Part shown: one piece after another, positions 1-7,098 of the stretch
How the letters are laid out: each line of letters begins with the position of its first letter
Numbering within the stretch: the stretch's first letter is position 1
Assembly (NCBI GenBank): GCA_027076245.1
Contig: JALTKC010000072.1
Span: 1-7,415, forward strand
Source of the DNA: Gammaproteobacteria bacterium
GTDB lineage: Bacteria; Pseudomonadota; Gammaproteobacteria; GRL18
Direction: 5' to 3'
DNA: 7,415 nucleotides
Position numbers and translations under genes: made by a program
The notes under the pieces: generated by a model
Seen by the model: only the letters and a program-made list of their open reading frames with translations
The model's database searches: none
Told to the model about the DNA's origin: nothing

Positions 1-108
1 TCCGATAATGGCTTTGCCTTCTGCTCGCAGTGCTTTGGCTCTGGCTGTAATAGCCAGTGTGGCTGAAGGTTTAATGGATTGTACTCGATTGGATAACTGT
101 ATAGCCAA
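1..108 (-). CDS. Aspartate/aromatic aminotransferase family protein, N-terminus only (runs off left edge)
   Basis: Reading the minus strand from position 108 gives an open frame to base 1 containing LSNRVQSIKPSATLA and then an Ala/Arg-rich helix ending EGKAIIG. This is the conserved N-terminus of PLP-dependent class I aminotransferases of the AspC/AspB type, which exchange amino groups between aspartate (or aromatic amino acids) and 2-oxoglutarate in the cytoplasm. Only about 36 residues are visible; the PLP lysine and substrate arginines lie outside the window. I chose the TTG at 108-106 because family members begin just before the LSNRV motif and a GAGG Shine-Dalgarno sequence (120-117) lies 8 nt upstream. 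An in-frame GTG (117-115) and an in-frame ATG (171-169) are alternatives, but the ATG overlaps the likely promoter. The gene is divergent from uvrB, an arrangement I recall from other gammaproteobacteria. The exact substrate cannot be told from this piece. Confidence 0.8.
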   Translation of the reverse strand, partial: MAIQLSNRVQSIKPSATLAITARAKALRAEGKAIIG

Positions 109-142
109 GGGAAGCACCTCTAGCGTAAAATAAGCGGTTGGA

Positions 143-176
143 ATTATAAAATACTGTAATAATTCTAGCATAACAA
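143..176 (-). promoter_or_regulatory. Candidate sigma-70 promoter for the divergent aminotransferase gene
   Basis: On the minus strand a TTGTTA (176-171) is followed after 17 nt by TATTTT (153-148), and a perfect TATAAT overlaps just downstream (148-143). Transcription would begin roughly at 135-140, giving a leader of about 30 nt before the TTG start at 108. That places the in-frame ATG at 171 upstream of the transcript and supports the TTG start. The call rests on consensus matching by eye only. Confidence 0.4.
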
Positions 177-222
177 TGCTGGAAGGGCATTAGCCAGTTC
201 ATAAAATTGGATACAAAATACT

Positions 223-2229
223 ATGTCAAAACCGTTTCAACTGGTTTCTTCTTTTACGCCGGGAGGCGATCAGCCGCAGGCCATAAAAACCCTGACCGAG
301 GCCATGGAAAATGGTGAAGCCGCCATGACTTTGCTGGGGGTTACCGGTTCAGGTAAAACCTTTACCATGGCTAACGTCATACAGAATCTGCAGCGACCTA
401 CCCTGATCCTTGCGCATAATAAGACTCTGGCTGCCCAGCTATACGGTGAGATGAAAGAATTTTTCCCCTATAACTCAGTGGAATATTTTGTCTCCTACTA
501 TGATTATTATCAGCCGGAAGCCTATGTACCGGCATCCGATACTTTTATTGAAAAAGACGCATCGATTAACGAACACATTGAGCAGATGCGGCTGTCAGCA
601 ACCAAGGCGCTGCTGGAAAGACGAGATACGATTATTGTCGCTTCGGTATCCTGTATCTATGGTCTGGGCGATCCCAAATCCTATATGAAAATGCTGCTGC
701 ACGTGGTTAAAGGAGACCTGGTGGATCAGCGAACCATTCTGCGCCGTCTGGCAGAACTGCAGTATAAACGTAATGATGTTGAACTGCACCGTGCTACTTA
801 CCGGGTAAGAGGTGATGTGATTGATATTTACCCGGCAGATTCAGACAGTGAGGCGATACGCATTGAATTATTTGATGAGGAAGTGGAATCACTCAGTTAT
901 TTTGACCCGCTGACCGGTGAAGTATTACGGCGAGTGCCGCGTATTACCATTTATCCGAAAACCCACTATGTGACTCCCAGGGAAACTCTGCTCAATGCGG
1001 TAGAAAAAATCAAGGCTGAACTAAAGGTGCGACTTGAACAGCTTTATTCCATGAATAAACTGGTGGAAGCCCAGCGTCTGGAGCAGCGTACCCAGCTGGA
1101 TCTGGAAATGATGATGGAGCTAGGGTACTGCTCCGGCATTGAAAACTACTCCCGCTACCTGTCTGGTCGTGAACCCGGCCAGCCACCGCCGACCTTTCTG
1201 GATTATCTACCGGACGATGCCATGATCTTTATTGATGAAAGCCATGTTACCATCCCGCAAATTGGTGCTATGTATAAAGGAGACCGCTCCCGAAAGGAAA
1301 ATCTGGTGGAGTATGGTTTCCGTCTCCCATCCGCACTGGATAACCGGCCGCTTAAGTTTGAAGAATATGAACGTCTGGCTCCGCAAAGCATTTTTATCTC
1401 CGCTACACCGGCCAGATACGAAGAGGAAAAATCCTCGGTTATCGCTGAACAGGTGGTCAGACCCACCGGTCTGCTCGATCCGGAGGTTGAAATACGCACA
1501 GCCACCACTCAGGTTGATGATTTACTGTCTGAAATCCGCAAACGGGTAGAGCACAAGGAACGGGTGCTGGTGACCACGCTGACCAAACGAATGGCCGAGG
1601 ATTTAACTGACTATTACCTTGAGCACGGCGTTCAGGTACGTTATCTGCACTCGGATATTGATACCGTGGAACGGGTAGAAATTATCCGCGATCTGCGTCT
1701 GGGTGAGTTTGATGTTCTGGTGGGTATTAATCTGCTTCGGGAAGGACTGGATATTCCGGAAGTGTCTCTGGTGGCTATTCTGGATGCGGATAAAGAGGGT
1801 TTTTTACGTTCTGAACGTTCATTAATACAGACCATGGGACGGGCAGCGCGTAATGTTAATGGTAAAGTAATTCTTTATGCGGATCGGATCACCGGCTCCA
1901 TGCAGCGTGCCATGGACGAAACCCAGCGCCGGCGGGAAAAACAGATCGCTTATAATAAGGCCCATAATATTACCCCCATAGGTATTAAAAAATCCGTTAA
2001 AGATATCCTGGAAGCCACCATTCCCGGCGCCGGCCTGGCGGTGGCCAAAAACCGTAAGGTGGCTGAAGAAGCCGGCCGCTATGAGGTTATGACCCGCAAG
2101 GAACTGGAACAGAAAATAAAAACTCTGGAAGAGCAGATGTACAGCCATGCCCAGAATATGGAGTTTGAAGAAGCCGCCCGTCTAAGGGATGAAATCAAAG
2201 TCCTGCAGGAGAAGTTTATCGCTCTGTAA
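223..2229 (+). CDS. uvrB: UvrABC excinuclease subunit B
   Basis: UvrB is the damage-verification subunit of nucleotide excision repair: UvrA loads it on DNA, it opens the helix around the lesion, and it recruits UvrC for dual incision. The 668-residue product is close to the usual length (E. coli 673). Visible landmarks are the Walker A motif GVTGSGKT (residues 39-46, K45), the beta-hairpin tyrosines Y92, Y93, Y95 and Y96 that insert between DNA strands, the conserved GYCSGIENYS segment near 304-313, the DESH Walker B box (338-341), helicase motif VI QTMGRAAR (536-543), and a C-terminal UVR coiled-coil domain (about 626-668) that contacts UvrC/UvrA. The frame is intact. The ATG at 223 matches the family N-terminus (SKPFQLVSSFTPGGDQP); the Shine-Dalgarno is weak (TGGA at 208-211, spaced 11 nt). 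No convincing sigma-70 promoter or complete LexA box was found in the 114-nt upstream gap, although E. coli uvrB is SOS-controlled. The gene stands alone and faces a divergent aminotransferase. Confidence 0.98.
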   Translation: MSKPFQLVSSFTPGGDQPQAIKTLTEAMENGEAAMTLLGVTGSGKTFTMANVIQNLQRPTLILAHNKTLAAQLYGEMKEFFPYNSVEYFVSYYDYYQPEAYVPASDTFIEKDASINEHIEQMRLSATKALLERRDTIIVASVSCIYGLGDPKSYMKMLLHVVKGDLVDQRTILRRLAELQYKRNDVELHRATYRVRGDVIDIYPADSDSEAIRIELFDEEVESLSYFDPLTGEVLRRVPRITIYPKTHYVTPRETLLNAVEKIKAELKVRLEQLYSMNKLVEAQRLEQRTQLDLEMMMELGYCSGIENYSRYLSGREPGQPPPTFLDYLPDDAMIFIDESHVTIPQIGAMYKGDRSRKENLVEYGFRLPSALDNRPLKFEEYERLAPQSIFISATPARYEEEKSSVIAEQVVRPTGLLDPEVEIRTATTQVDDLLSEIRKRVEHKERVLVTTLTKRMAEDLTDYYLEHGVQVRYLHSDIDTVERVEIIRDLRLGEFDVLVGINLLREGLDIPEVSLVAILDADKEGFLRSERSLIQTMGRAARNVNGKVILYADRITGSMQRAMDETQRRREKQIAYNKAHNITPIGIKKSVKDILEATIPGAGLAVAKNRKVAEEAGRYEVMTRKELEQKIKTLEEQMYSHAQNMEFEEAARLRDEIKVLQEKFIAL

Positions 2230-2258
2230 TATAAACCCGAATAAAATCAAAAAAACAC

Positions 2259-2287
2259 TTGCCAGCAAGCTCCAGTATTTGTATTAT
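2259..2287 (+). promoter_or_regulatory. Sigma-70-type promoter for tRNA-Val
   Basis: TTGCCA (2259-2264), an exact 17-nt spacer and TATTAT (2282-2287) form a good -35/-10 pair. It lies in the gap between the uvrB stop and the tRNA, with predicted initiation near 2294, about 50 nt before the mature tRNA 5' end. This spacing fits a short 5' leader removed by RNase P. No terminator for uvrB was seen in this gap, so read-through from uvrB is also possible. Confidence 0.6.
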
Positions 2288-2344
2288 ACGCACTCATTTC
2301 TGGTGCACCTGCATCAATAAATGTGGCCCTTATGGACACGCAAC

Positions 2345-2421
2345 AGGCGCGTAGCTCAGTTGGTTAGAGCATCACCTTGACATGGTGGGGGTCGGTGGTT
2401 CGAATCCACTCGCGCCTACCA
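2345..2421 (+). tRNA. tRNA-Val (anticodon GAC)
   Basis: A complete 77-nt cloverleaf can be folded by hand. The acceptor stem AGGCGCG (2345-2351) pairs fully with CGCGCCT (2411-2417). The D-arm GCTC/GAGC encloses AGTTGGTTA. The anticodon arm TCACC/GGTGG has one T-G wobble and loop TTGACAT, with anticodon GAC at 2379-2381. A 5-nt variable loop GGGTC follows, and the T-arm GGTGG/CCACT carries loop TTCGAAT. The discriminator base is A2418 and CCA is encoded at 2419-2421. GAC decodes GUC and GUU valine codons. The anticodon arm and variable loop closely resemble the E. coli tRNA-Val(GAC) as I remember it. It is a single tRNA with its own promoter and a terminator 40 nt downstream. Confidence 0.97.
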
Positions 2422-2462
2422 ATTATCTTTTCTTCATTAAAATTTCCAGCAATAAACATTCT

Positions 2463-2509
2463 AAAACCAAATCACCATCGGTTGTTTTGGTATTTGATAT
2501 GGTTTTTTT
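2463..2509 (+). terminator. Probable rho-independent terminator after tRNA-Val
   Basis: An interrupted stem pairs 2463-2474 with 2495-2506: an AACCA/TGGTT core extended outward by A-T pairs, one A-A mismatch, then ATCA/TGAT. The 3' side runs directly into a T7 tract (2503-2509). It lies 41 nt past the tRNA 3' end and just before the chemoreceptor promoter, so it would separate the two units. The stem is AT-rich and moderately stable, hence the moderate confidence. Confidence 0.55.
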
Positions 2510-2521
2510 GTTTATTTCATC

Positions 2522-2548
2522 TAAAGTTATTTCAGTATTTGCCGTAAC
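2522..2548 (+). promoter_or_regulatory. Sigma-28 (FliA)-type flagellar promoter for the NIT chemoreceptor
   Basis: TAAAGTTA (2522-2529), an 11-nt spacer and GCCGTAAC (2541-2548) resemble the enterobacterial FliA consensus TAAAGTTT-N11-GCCGATAA. Seven of eight -35 bases match, the spacing is exact, and the diagnostic GCCG is intact; the last four -10 bases match poorly (one of four). It lies 56 nt upstream of the predicted chemoreceptor start codon, the usual class of gene controlled by sigma-28. If real, it places this receptor in the late flagellar regulon. Confidence 0.6.
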
Positions 2549-2986
2549 ATAAAATGTATATTGGAATTTGTTATGGGCTGTGGATTATGAGTAGGAAGTG
2601 GTGATGAATTTAAGTGTTAAAAGCAGGATCCTGTTATTAGGGACGCTGCCGCTTATAATTGCCTTGTGGTTTATGGGACTGGTGATTGTTGATGATTTTC
2701 AGTTGATGCGTAGCTTAAAACAGATGGAACCTGCGACCCGGCTTAATACCTATATTGCCTCCTACATTCATGAAGTCCAGAAAGAACGGGGAGCTACCGG
2801 CGTTTTTCTATCATCGGAGGGTAAAAAGTTTCAGTCAGAGTTAAATCAGCAGCGTCATCTGACGGATAAAACCTGGCAGGAACTTGAACAGTTTATATCA
2901 GACCATGATATTACTGAAAATAATGTATTTAATCAGCAAACGGAGCAGGCCATTGCTCTGGCCAGAGAGATCCCTGCACTACGGCA

Positions 2987-2993
2987 AAGGTTG
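2987..2993 (+). other. First frameshift site in the NIT chemoreceptor
   Basis: Upstream of this point the protein reads ALRQR in frame 0 (codon starts divisible by three); downstream it reads DSLSVAIKDALGQYT in frame 2. The cleanest repair is one extra G at GG 2989-2990, giving RQRVDSLS, which suits a NIT helix. Frame 2 is closed by a stop at 2930-2932 and frame 0 by the stop at 3084-3086, so the lesion must lie between them. The exact base is inferred from protein continuity. Confidence 0.75.
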
Positions 2994-3783
2994 ATTCATT
3001 ATCCGTTGCTATTAAAGATGCCCTGGGTCAATACACAAATCATAATAAAAAGTGGCTGGAACTCACCCAAAAAACAGCAGAGCTGACAGATAATGTTGAA
3101 ATCTCTCAGATGCGTTTAGGCTATGCCAGTTTTGCTAAAGGCAAAGAAAGTACCGGTATAGAAAGAGCGATTATATCCAGTGTTTTTGGTAAAGATGTAC
3201 TGTCCTCTGAAGCATTAAAAAAAGTGACTCATTTAATCGCCGAAGAACATACCTATTTTAACTTTTTTAAAGCTCTGGCCTCTCCTGAGCAATTGCAGTT
3301 TTATCAGCAGAAACTATCCGGTTCTGTCACTGAGGATGTTCAGAAACTGCGTGATAAGCTGATGTCCAAAATTGATAATCTGGACAGAAATGTACTGGTT
3401 TTTCAGTTGTCCCAGGCGGTTGGATTTGGTGGAGCAATCCATAATTTCAAGAATTTTGTGCTGAGGGGTAAAGAAAAATACTTTGAAGAATTTCTTGCTA
3501 ATTATGAAGTAATCAGACGTACGATACAGGAATTGAAAAAATTAAAAAATTTAACACCTGCAGATAAACAGGCTTTAGCCGGTGTTATGTCTGTCTTTGA
3601 GCAATATCATACGGTAATTAACCATGCAAAACACCTGCACCATGAAGGTGAAGGGATTGCTGAAATTGATACTATGGTCAGTATTAATGACAGTCCAGCA
3701 GTTGCGGGTTTAAAAGAGCTGGTTAAAGGTTCAAGCTTGGGTAATTTTGGTGTAACTGCAGCTTATAGCTTTCAGGTTTATAC

Positions 3784-3790
3784 AAAAAAA
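3784..3790 (+). other. Second frameshift site: A7 homopolymer in the NIT chemoreceptor
   Basis: Frame 2 runs to a TGA at 3800-3802, while the protein continues smoothly in frame 1 as KKINTLKAVEDFILNDMEK just after seven consecutive A residues. One additional A restores YTKKINTLKAVED without a break. The run is phased as A AAA AAA relative to the incoming frame, so it is also a canonical -1 slippery heptamer. Confidence 0.85.
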
Positions 3791-4978
3791 TTAATACTCT
3801 GAAGGCTGTTGAAGATTTTATATTGAATGATATGGAAAAAACCGGACAGCAATTATCTGAACAGGTTCAAACACACTTTTATACCCTGTTAGTTATTACT
3901 TTCCTGGTTGTTGTTGTGGTTCTGGCTGGTATTTTCTATGTGGTTAATGGTATTGCTTCTCCACTGGGTAAAGCCATTGATTTTGCTCAGGCTATCGCTC
4001 GTAATGACCTGAGCCAGAAACTGGAAATTAATCAGAAGGATGAAGTAGGCGTGTTGGCGCAGGCGCTGAATAATATGTCCGATAATCTGGTGCAGATGGT
4101 TTCACAACTGGCAGATAATTCCTCTACTTTAAATAATTACTCCCGTCAGATGAAGCATAGCTCAGATGCCGTATCGCAGAGTATGGAAAAGCAGTCTCAT
4201 AAAACCAATGAGACATTACAGGTTGCCCAGGGCGTTGTCAGTGATGCTGAACGGGTTGCTGATATGAGTACTGATGCGGCACAAAGTGCTGCCCAGGCCG
4301 GTCAAACGGCCTCTGAAGGTGGTGAAGTAGTCACAAAAGCTATTACCAGTATTCGTGAAATTGCCGATACTGTTAACCAGTCCGCTGAGTCCGTAAGTGA
4401 ATTAAATACTTTAGGTGAAAATATCAACGGTATTATCAGTGTGATTGAAGGTATTGCTGAACAGACCAATCTGCTGGCTCTTAATGCCGCCATTGAAGCA
4501 GCCCGGGCAGGAGAGCAGGGGCGTGGCTTTGCTGTGGTAGCGGATGAAGTCCGGCAACTGGCGCAGCGTACGGCTGAAGCCACTCATGAGGTAGTAGAAT
4601 CCATCAAATCCATTCAGGAAAATACTCAGCAGGTATCCCGGCAGATGCAGACCGGGACGGAACGCGCCGCCCATAGTGTGGAACTGGCCGGGCAGGCCAG
4701 TAATGCCCTGCAAGATATCGTCAATCAGTCTAAAAGTGTGGCAGAAAGAATTGACTCCATTGCTCAGGCATCGGGCGGCCAGGTGACTGAGATCGGTAAA
4801 ATCAGTAACAATATTCAGGTTATTGATGAACTGGCCACTCAATCCATGAATGCTATAGAACAGGCGGCTAAAGTGGCAGATGAACTGGAGGGCAGTGCGC
4901 AATCACTGGATGAACAGATCTCTTTATTTAAACTGGCCTGAGCTGTATGTGTTTAACTTTAATTTGAAATTTAAAAGC

Positions 4979-5008
4979 TTTTTTACTTGTCAGAATATGT
5001 TTTATAAC
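4979..5008 (+). promoter_or_regulatory. Weak candidate promoter for the Cache-type chemoreceptor
   Basis: The 109-nt AT-rich gap between the two receptor genes contains TATAAC (5003-5008), a good -10 match. The best upstream partner is TTTACT (4982-4987) at a short 15-nt spacing. An alternative is TTGTCA (4987-4992) with TATTGC 17 nt later. No convincing sigma-28 element is present. The second receptor may instead be read from the upstream gene's promoter. Confidence 0.25.
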
Positions 5009-5050
5009 CTATTGCTTACTTATGTGTTTTTTTAAGAACGGGAAATTATT

Positions 5051-7072
5051 ATGAGCTGGTGGAACAAAATTCAATTACGCTGGAAGGCATTAATTTTACT
5101 GAGTGTTTTATTACTACCGGCTATCGGGGGTGGTTCCTGGCTGGTATTAAACCAGATGTACTGGCTTAATGTTAAGGCTAATGCCGGCGGCCTGATGAAT
5201 TTTGTGGATGCCAAGCAGCAGGGTGTTATTCGTTTTCTGGGGCAAAATGAAAAATTTGCTAAAAGCCTGGCGGAACTGGCTGGTAATGCTGATGAAAATA
5301 CCCTGAACCATTATTTTACATCCATTGTAAAAACAGATGTATTTGATATTGAAGAACATCCATTTAAGGACGAAATCCGTTCCGGAAAACGCAAGATACC
5401 CACCACCGAAGTTTATCGCACCATTGATTATATAGAAAACGGCGTAATTAAAGCCTCATCTGACTCTGGCCGAATTGGTACCTCATTTACGGAAAATCTG
5501 GATTTTCAGCACGGTTATTCAAAAGTGCATATGCATAACAGTGTGCCTGAAATTGCTTTTGCAGGAAGCAATAATAAGGGCAAAGTCATTGTTCATGCTG
5601 ATGCCAGAATGTTGACGAATATTGTTAATGGTGAAATCGGCAATCTGGAAGGTGATATGGGGGCATTTTACCTGGCCGGTGTGGGTAAAACTTTTGACTA
5701 TTATATTACTGATGAAAATAACCTTATGATCACTGAATCCAGGGTTTATCCAAATGCTATTCTTAACCATAAAGGTTCAGCTTTACCATGGCAAAAAACG
5801 CTTAATGGTGTTTCGGATCCTGCCTGTAAAGATGGTCTGTATGAAACCAATATCGCTATGAAAACCGGTTGCCGTGAAGCAATGGGCTTTTATGAAAGAG
5901 ATGACGGTACTATGATACTGGGTGTTTCCATGCCGTTTTATGATTCTAACTGGACTATTGTGGTTGAACAGGAAGCATCAGAAATTCTTGATCCTTTCTT
6001 TTCGGTCAGAAACCAGATGCTGCTGGGTGCATTTGTAGTGATTGCGCTATTAATTGGTATTGCATTTATGGTCTTTACCCGGATGATGCATCGTTTAGAC
6101 CGGGTTAATCAGGTTGCCCAGTCGGTTGCTAATGGCAATCTGCGAGTTGAGAAATTACCTTATGAGGGCGGTGATGAAATTGACCACCTGGCTGCTGGAA
6201 TCAACCTAATGTCAGAAAACCTGCGTTCTCTGGTTGCAAGAATACGTGAAACCAGCAGTTCTGTCGGTGCTGCAGCAAATGAAATGGCTGAAAGTACTAG
6301 AGAGTCAACTAAAATAGTGGTATCTCAGCAGGAAACCACTAATCATATTGCATCATCTATTAAGCAGATGAATAATACTGCAGAAGATGTTTCAGATAAT
6401 GCCCGTAAAGCGGCTGAAAACACTAATACTGCGGTGAAATACTCTGATGACGCGGTTAAGGTTGTGGAGCAGACCGTATCAACCATTAATAGTCTGGCAG
6501 CAGAAATTCAGACAGCTTCCGGGGTTATCCAGCAGCTTGAAACTGAGGGACAGAATATTGGCGGTATTCTTGATGTGATCAGGGGTATTGCTGAACAAAC
6601 CAATTTACTGGCACTTAATGCGGCTATTGAGGCCGCACGGGCCGGGGAACAGGGCAGAGGCTTTGCGGTCGTTGCAGATGAGGTCAGAACCCTGGCCAGC
6701 AGAACCCAGGAATCAACGGAAGAAATTCAACACATGATTCAGAATCTTCAGTCGGGGACCAAGGAAGCAGTATCGGTAATGAAAACCGGCGGTGAACGTG
6801 CTGATGAAAGTGTTGAGCAGGCACAGCAGGCCAAAACTTCACTAGGTGCTATTAATGAGTCTATTTCCGGTATTAAGCAGATGAACCTTAATATTGTGAC
6901 GGCAACAGAAGAGCAGACTCAGGTTTCTGGTGAAATAACCAATAATGTTAATGAGCTGACTGAAATATCTGAAAGAAGCTCCAGTGAAGCCCAGAAACTG
7001 GCCAGTGCGGCAGACAAACTCTCTGTTATGGCAAAAAGTCTCCAGGATGATGTTGATAATTTTCAGCTTTAA
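5051..7072 (+). CDS. Methyl-accepting chemotaxis protein with Cache-like periplasmic sensor
   Basis: An intact 673-residue inner-membrane chemoreceptor that would signal through CheA/CheW to the flagellar motor. Membrane segment 1 spans about 13-33 and segment 2 about 323-342. The roughly 290-residue periplasmic part between them has Cache-type features: a long N-terminal helix (NFVDAKQQGVIRFLGQ), a TEVYRTID...ASSDSGRIGTSF pattern, and a membrane-proximal half ending GTMILGVSMPFYDSNWTIVV. C259 and C274 could form a periplasmic disulfide. HAMP follows (about 345-398), then the MCP signalling domain with its tip EQTNLLALNAAIEAARAGEQ from residue 515. The C-terminus DNFQL is not a CheR-binding pentapeptide. 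GGGAA (5040-5044) sits 6 nt before the ATG. It lies 109 nt downstream of the broken NIT receptor on the same strand; the sensor domains are unrelated but the signalling tips are identical. Cache receptors commonly bind amino acids, organic acids or amines; the ligand here cannot be read from sequence. Confidence 0.95.
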   Translation: MSWWNKIQLRWKALILLSVLLLPAIGGGSWLVLNQMYWLNVKANAGGLMNFVDAKQQGVIRFLGQNEKFAKSLAELAGNADENTLNHYFTSIVKTDVFDIEEHPFKDEIRSGKRKIPTTEVYRTIDYIENGVIKASSDSGRIGTSFTENLDFQHGYSKVHMHNSVPEIAFAGSNNKGKVIVHADARMLTNIVNGEIGNLEGDMGAFYLAGVGKTFDYYITDENNLMITESRVYPNAILNHKGSALPWQKTLNGVSDPACKDGLYETNIAMKTGCREAMGFYERDDGTMILGVSMPFYDSNWTIVVEQEASEILDPFFSVRNQMLLGAFVVIALLIGIAFMVFTRMMHRLDRVNQVAQSVANGNLRVEKLPYEGGDEIDHLAAGINLMSENLRSLVARIRETSSSVGAAANEMAESTRESTKIVVSQQETTNHIASSIKQMNNTAEDVSDNARKAAENTNTAVKYSDDAVKVVEQTVSTINSLAAEIQTASGVIQQLETEGQNIGGILDVIRGIAEQTNLLALNAAIEAARAGEQGRGFAVVADEVRTLASRTQESTEEIQHMIQNLQSGTKEAVSVMKTGGERADESVEQAQQAKTSLGAINESISGIKQMNLNIVTATEEQTQVSGEITNNVNELTEISERSSSEAQKLASAADKLSVMAKSLQDDVDNFQL

Positions 7073-7098
7073 CCGTTGCACGGGGTTATCACTTTGGC

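Larger units (their letters stand above)
2604..4941 (+). pseudogene. NIT-domain methyl-accepting chemotaxis protein, interrupted by two frameshifts
   Basis: One receptor gene is spread over three frames: 2604 to about 2990, about 2991 to 3790, and 3790 to 4941. Adding one base at each junction gives 779 residues. In restored numbering these are an N-terminal membrane segment (about 9-29), a periplasmic NIT (nitrate/nitrite-sensing family) domain of mostly helical character with the hallmarks QKERGATGVFL and GKESTGIERA, a second membrane segment (about 428-450), HAMP (about 451-503), and a cytoplasmic MCP signalling coiled coil whose hairpin tip reads EQTNLLALNAAIEAARAGEQ (from 620). There is no C-terminal NWETF-type CheR tether; it ends ISLFKLA. 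The start is the ATG at 2604 with AGGA (2593-2596) 7 nt before; GTGs at 2598 and 2601 are less likely. The ATG at 3110 and TTG at 3823 are internal codons, not starts. Read literally, only a 160-residue N-terminal fragment would be made from the true start. All three parts keep clean coding character, so the lesions are either recent or sequencing errors. NIT proteins elsewhere sense nitrate/nitrite; the ligand here is inference. Confidence 0.88.

Noticed and set aside
1203..1508. Minus-strand open frame inside uvrB
   Set aside because: It lies wholly within a well-conserved gene, has low-complexity Ser/Arg composition and no ribosome site; it is a shadow frame.
2251..2275. Minus-strand mini-hairpin (CTTG/CAAG) followed by a T7 tract, like a reverse-strand terminator
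   Set aside because: The stem is only 4-5 bp, no minus-strand gene precedes it, and the same bases form the -35 of the tRNA promoter.
3823..4941. Independent short chemoreceptor gene starting at TTG 3823
   Set aside because: The frame reads continuously back through KKINTLKAVEDFI to the A7 run, there is no Shine-Dalgarno, and the second transmembrane segment needs the upstream sensor; it is a fragment of the broken gene.
4957..4984. AT-rich hairpin (CTTTAA/TTAAAAG) followed by T6 after the first chemoreceptor
   Set aside because: The stem has a single C-G pair and a bulge, so it is too weak to call a terminator; homopolymeric AT sequence gives such patterns by chance.
4972..4998. Possible sigma-28 promoter for the second chemoreceptor (TAAA-N15-CAGAATAT)
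   Set aside because: The -10 half lacks GCCG and matches the consensus at only about three of eight positions.
7072..7090. Imperfect hairpin TAACC...GGTTA at the end of the second chemoreceptor as a terminator
   Set aside because: It overlaps the stop codon, needs bulged G residues and is not followed by a T tract.
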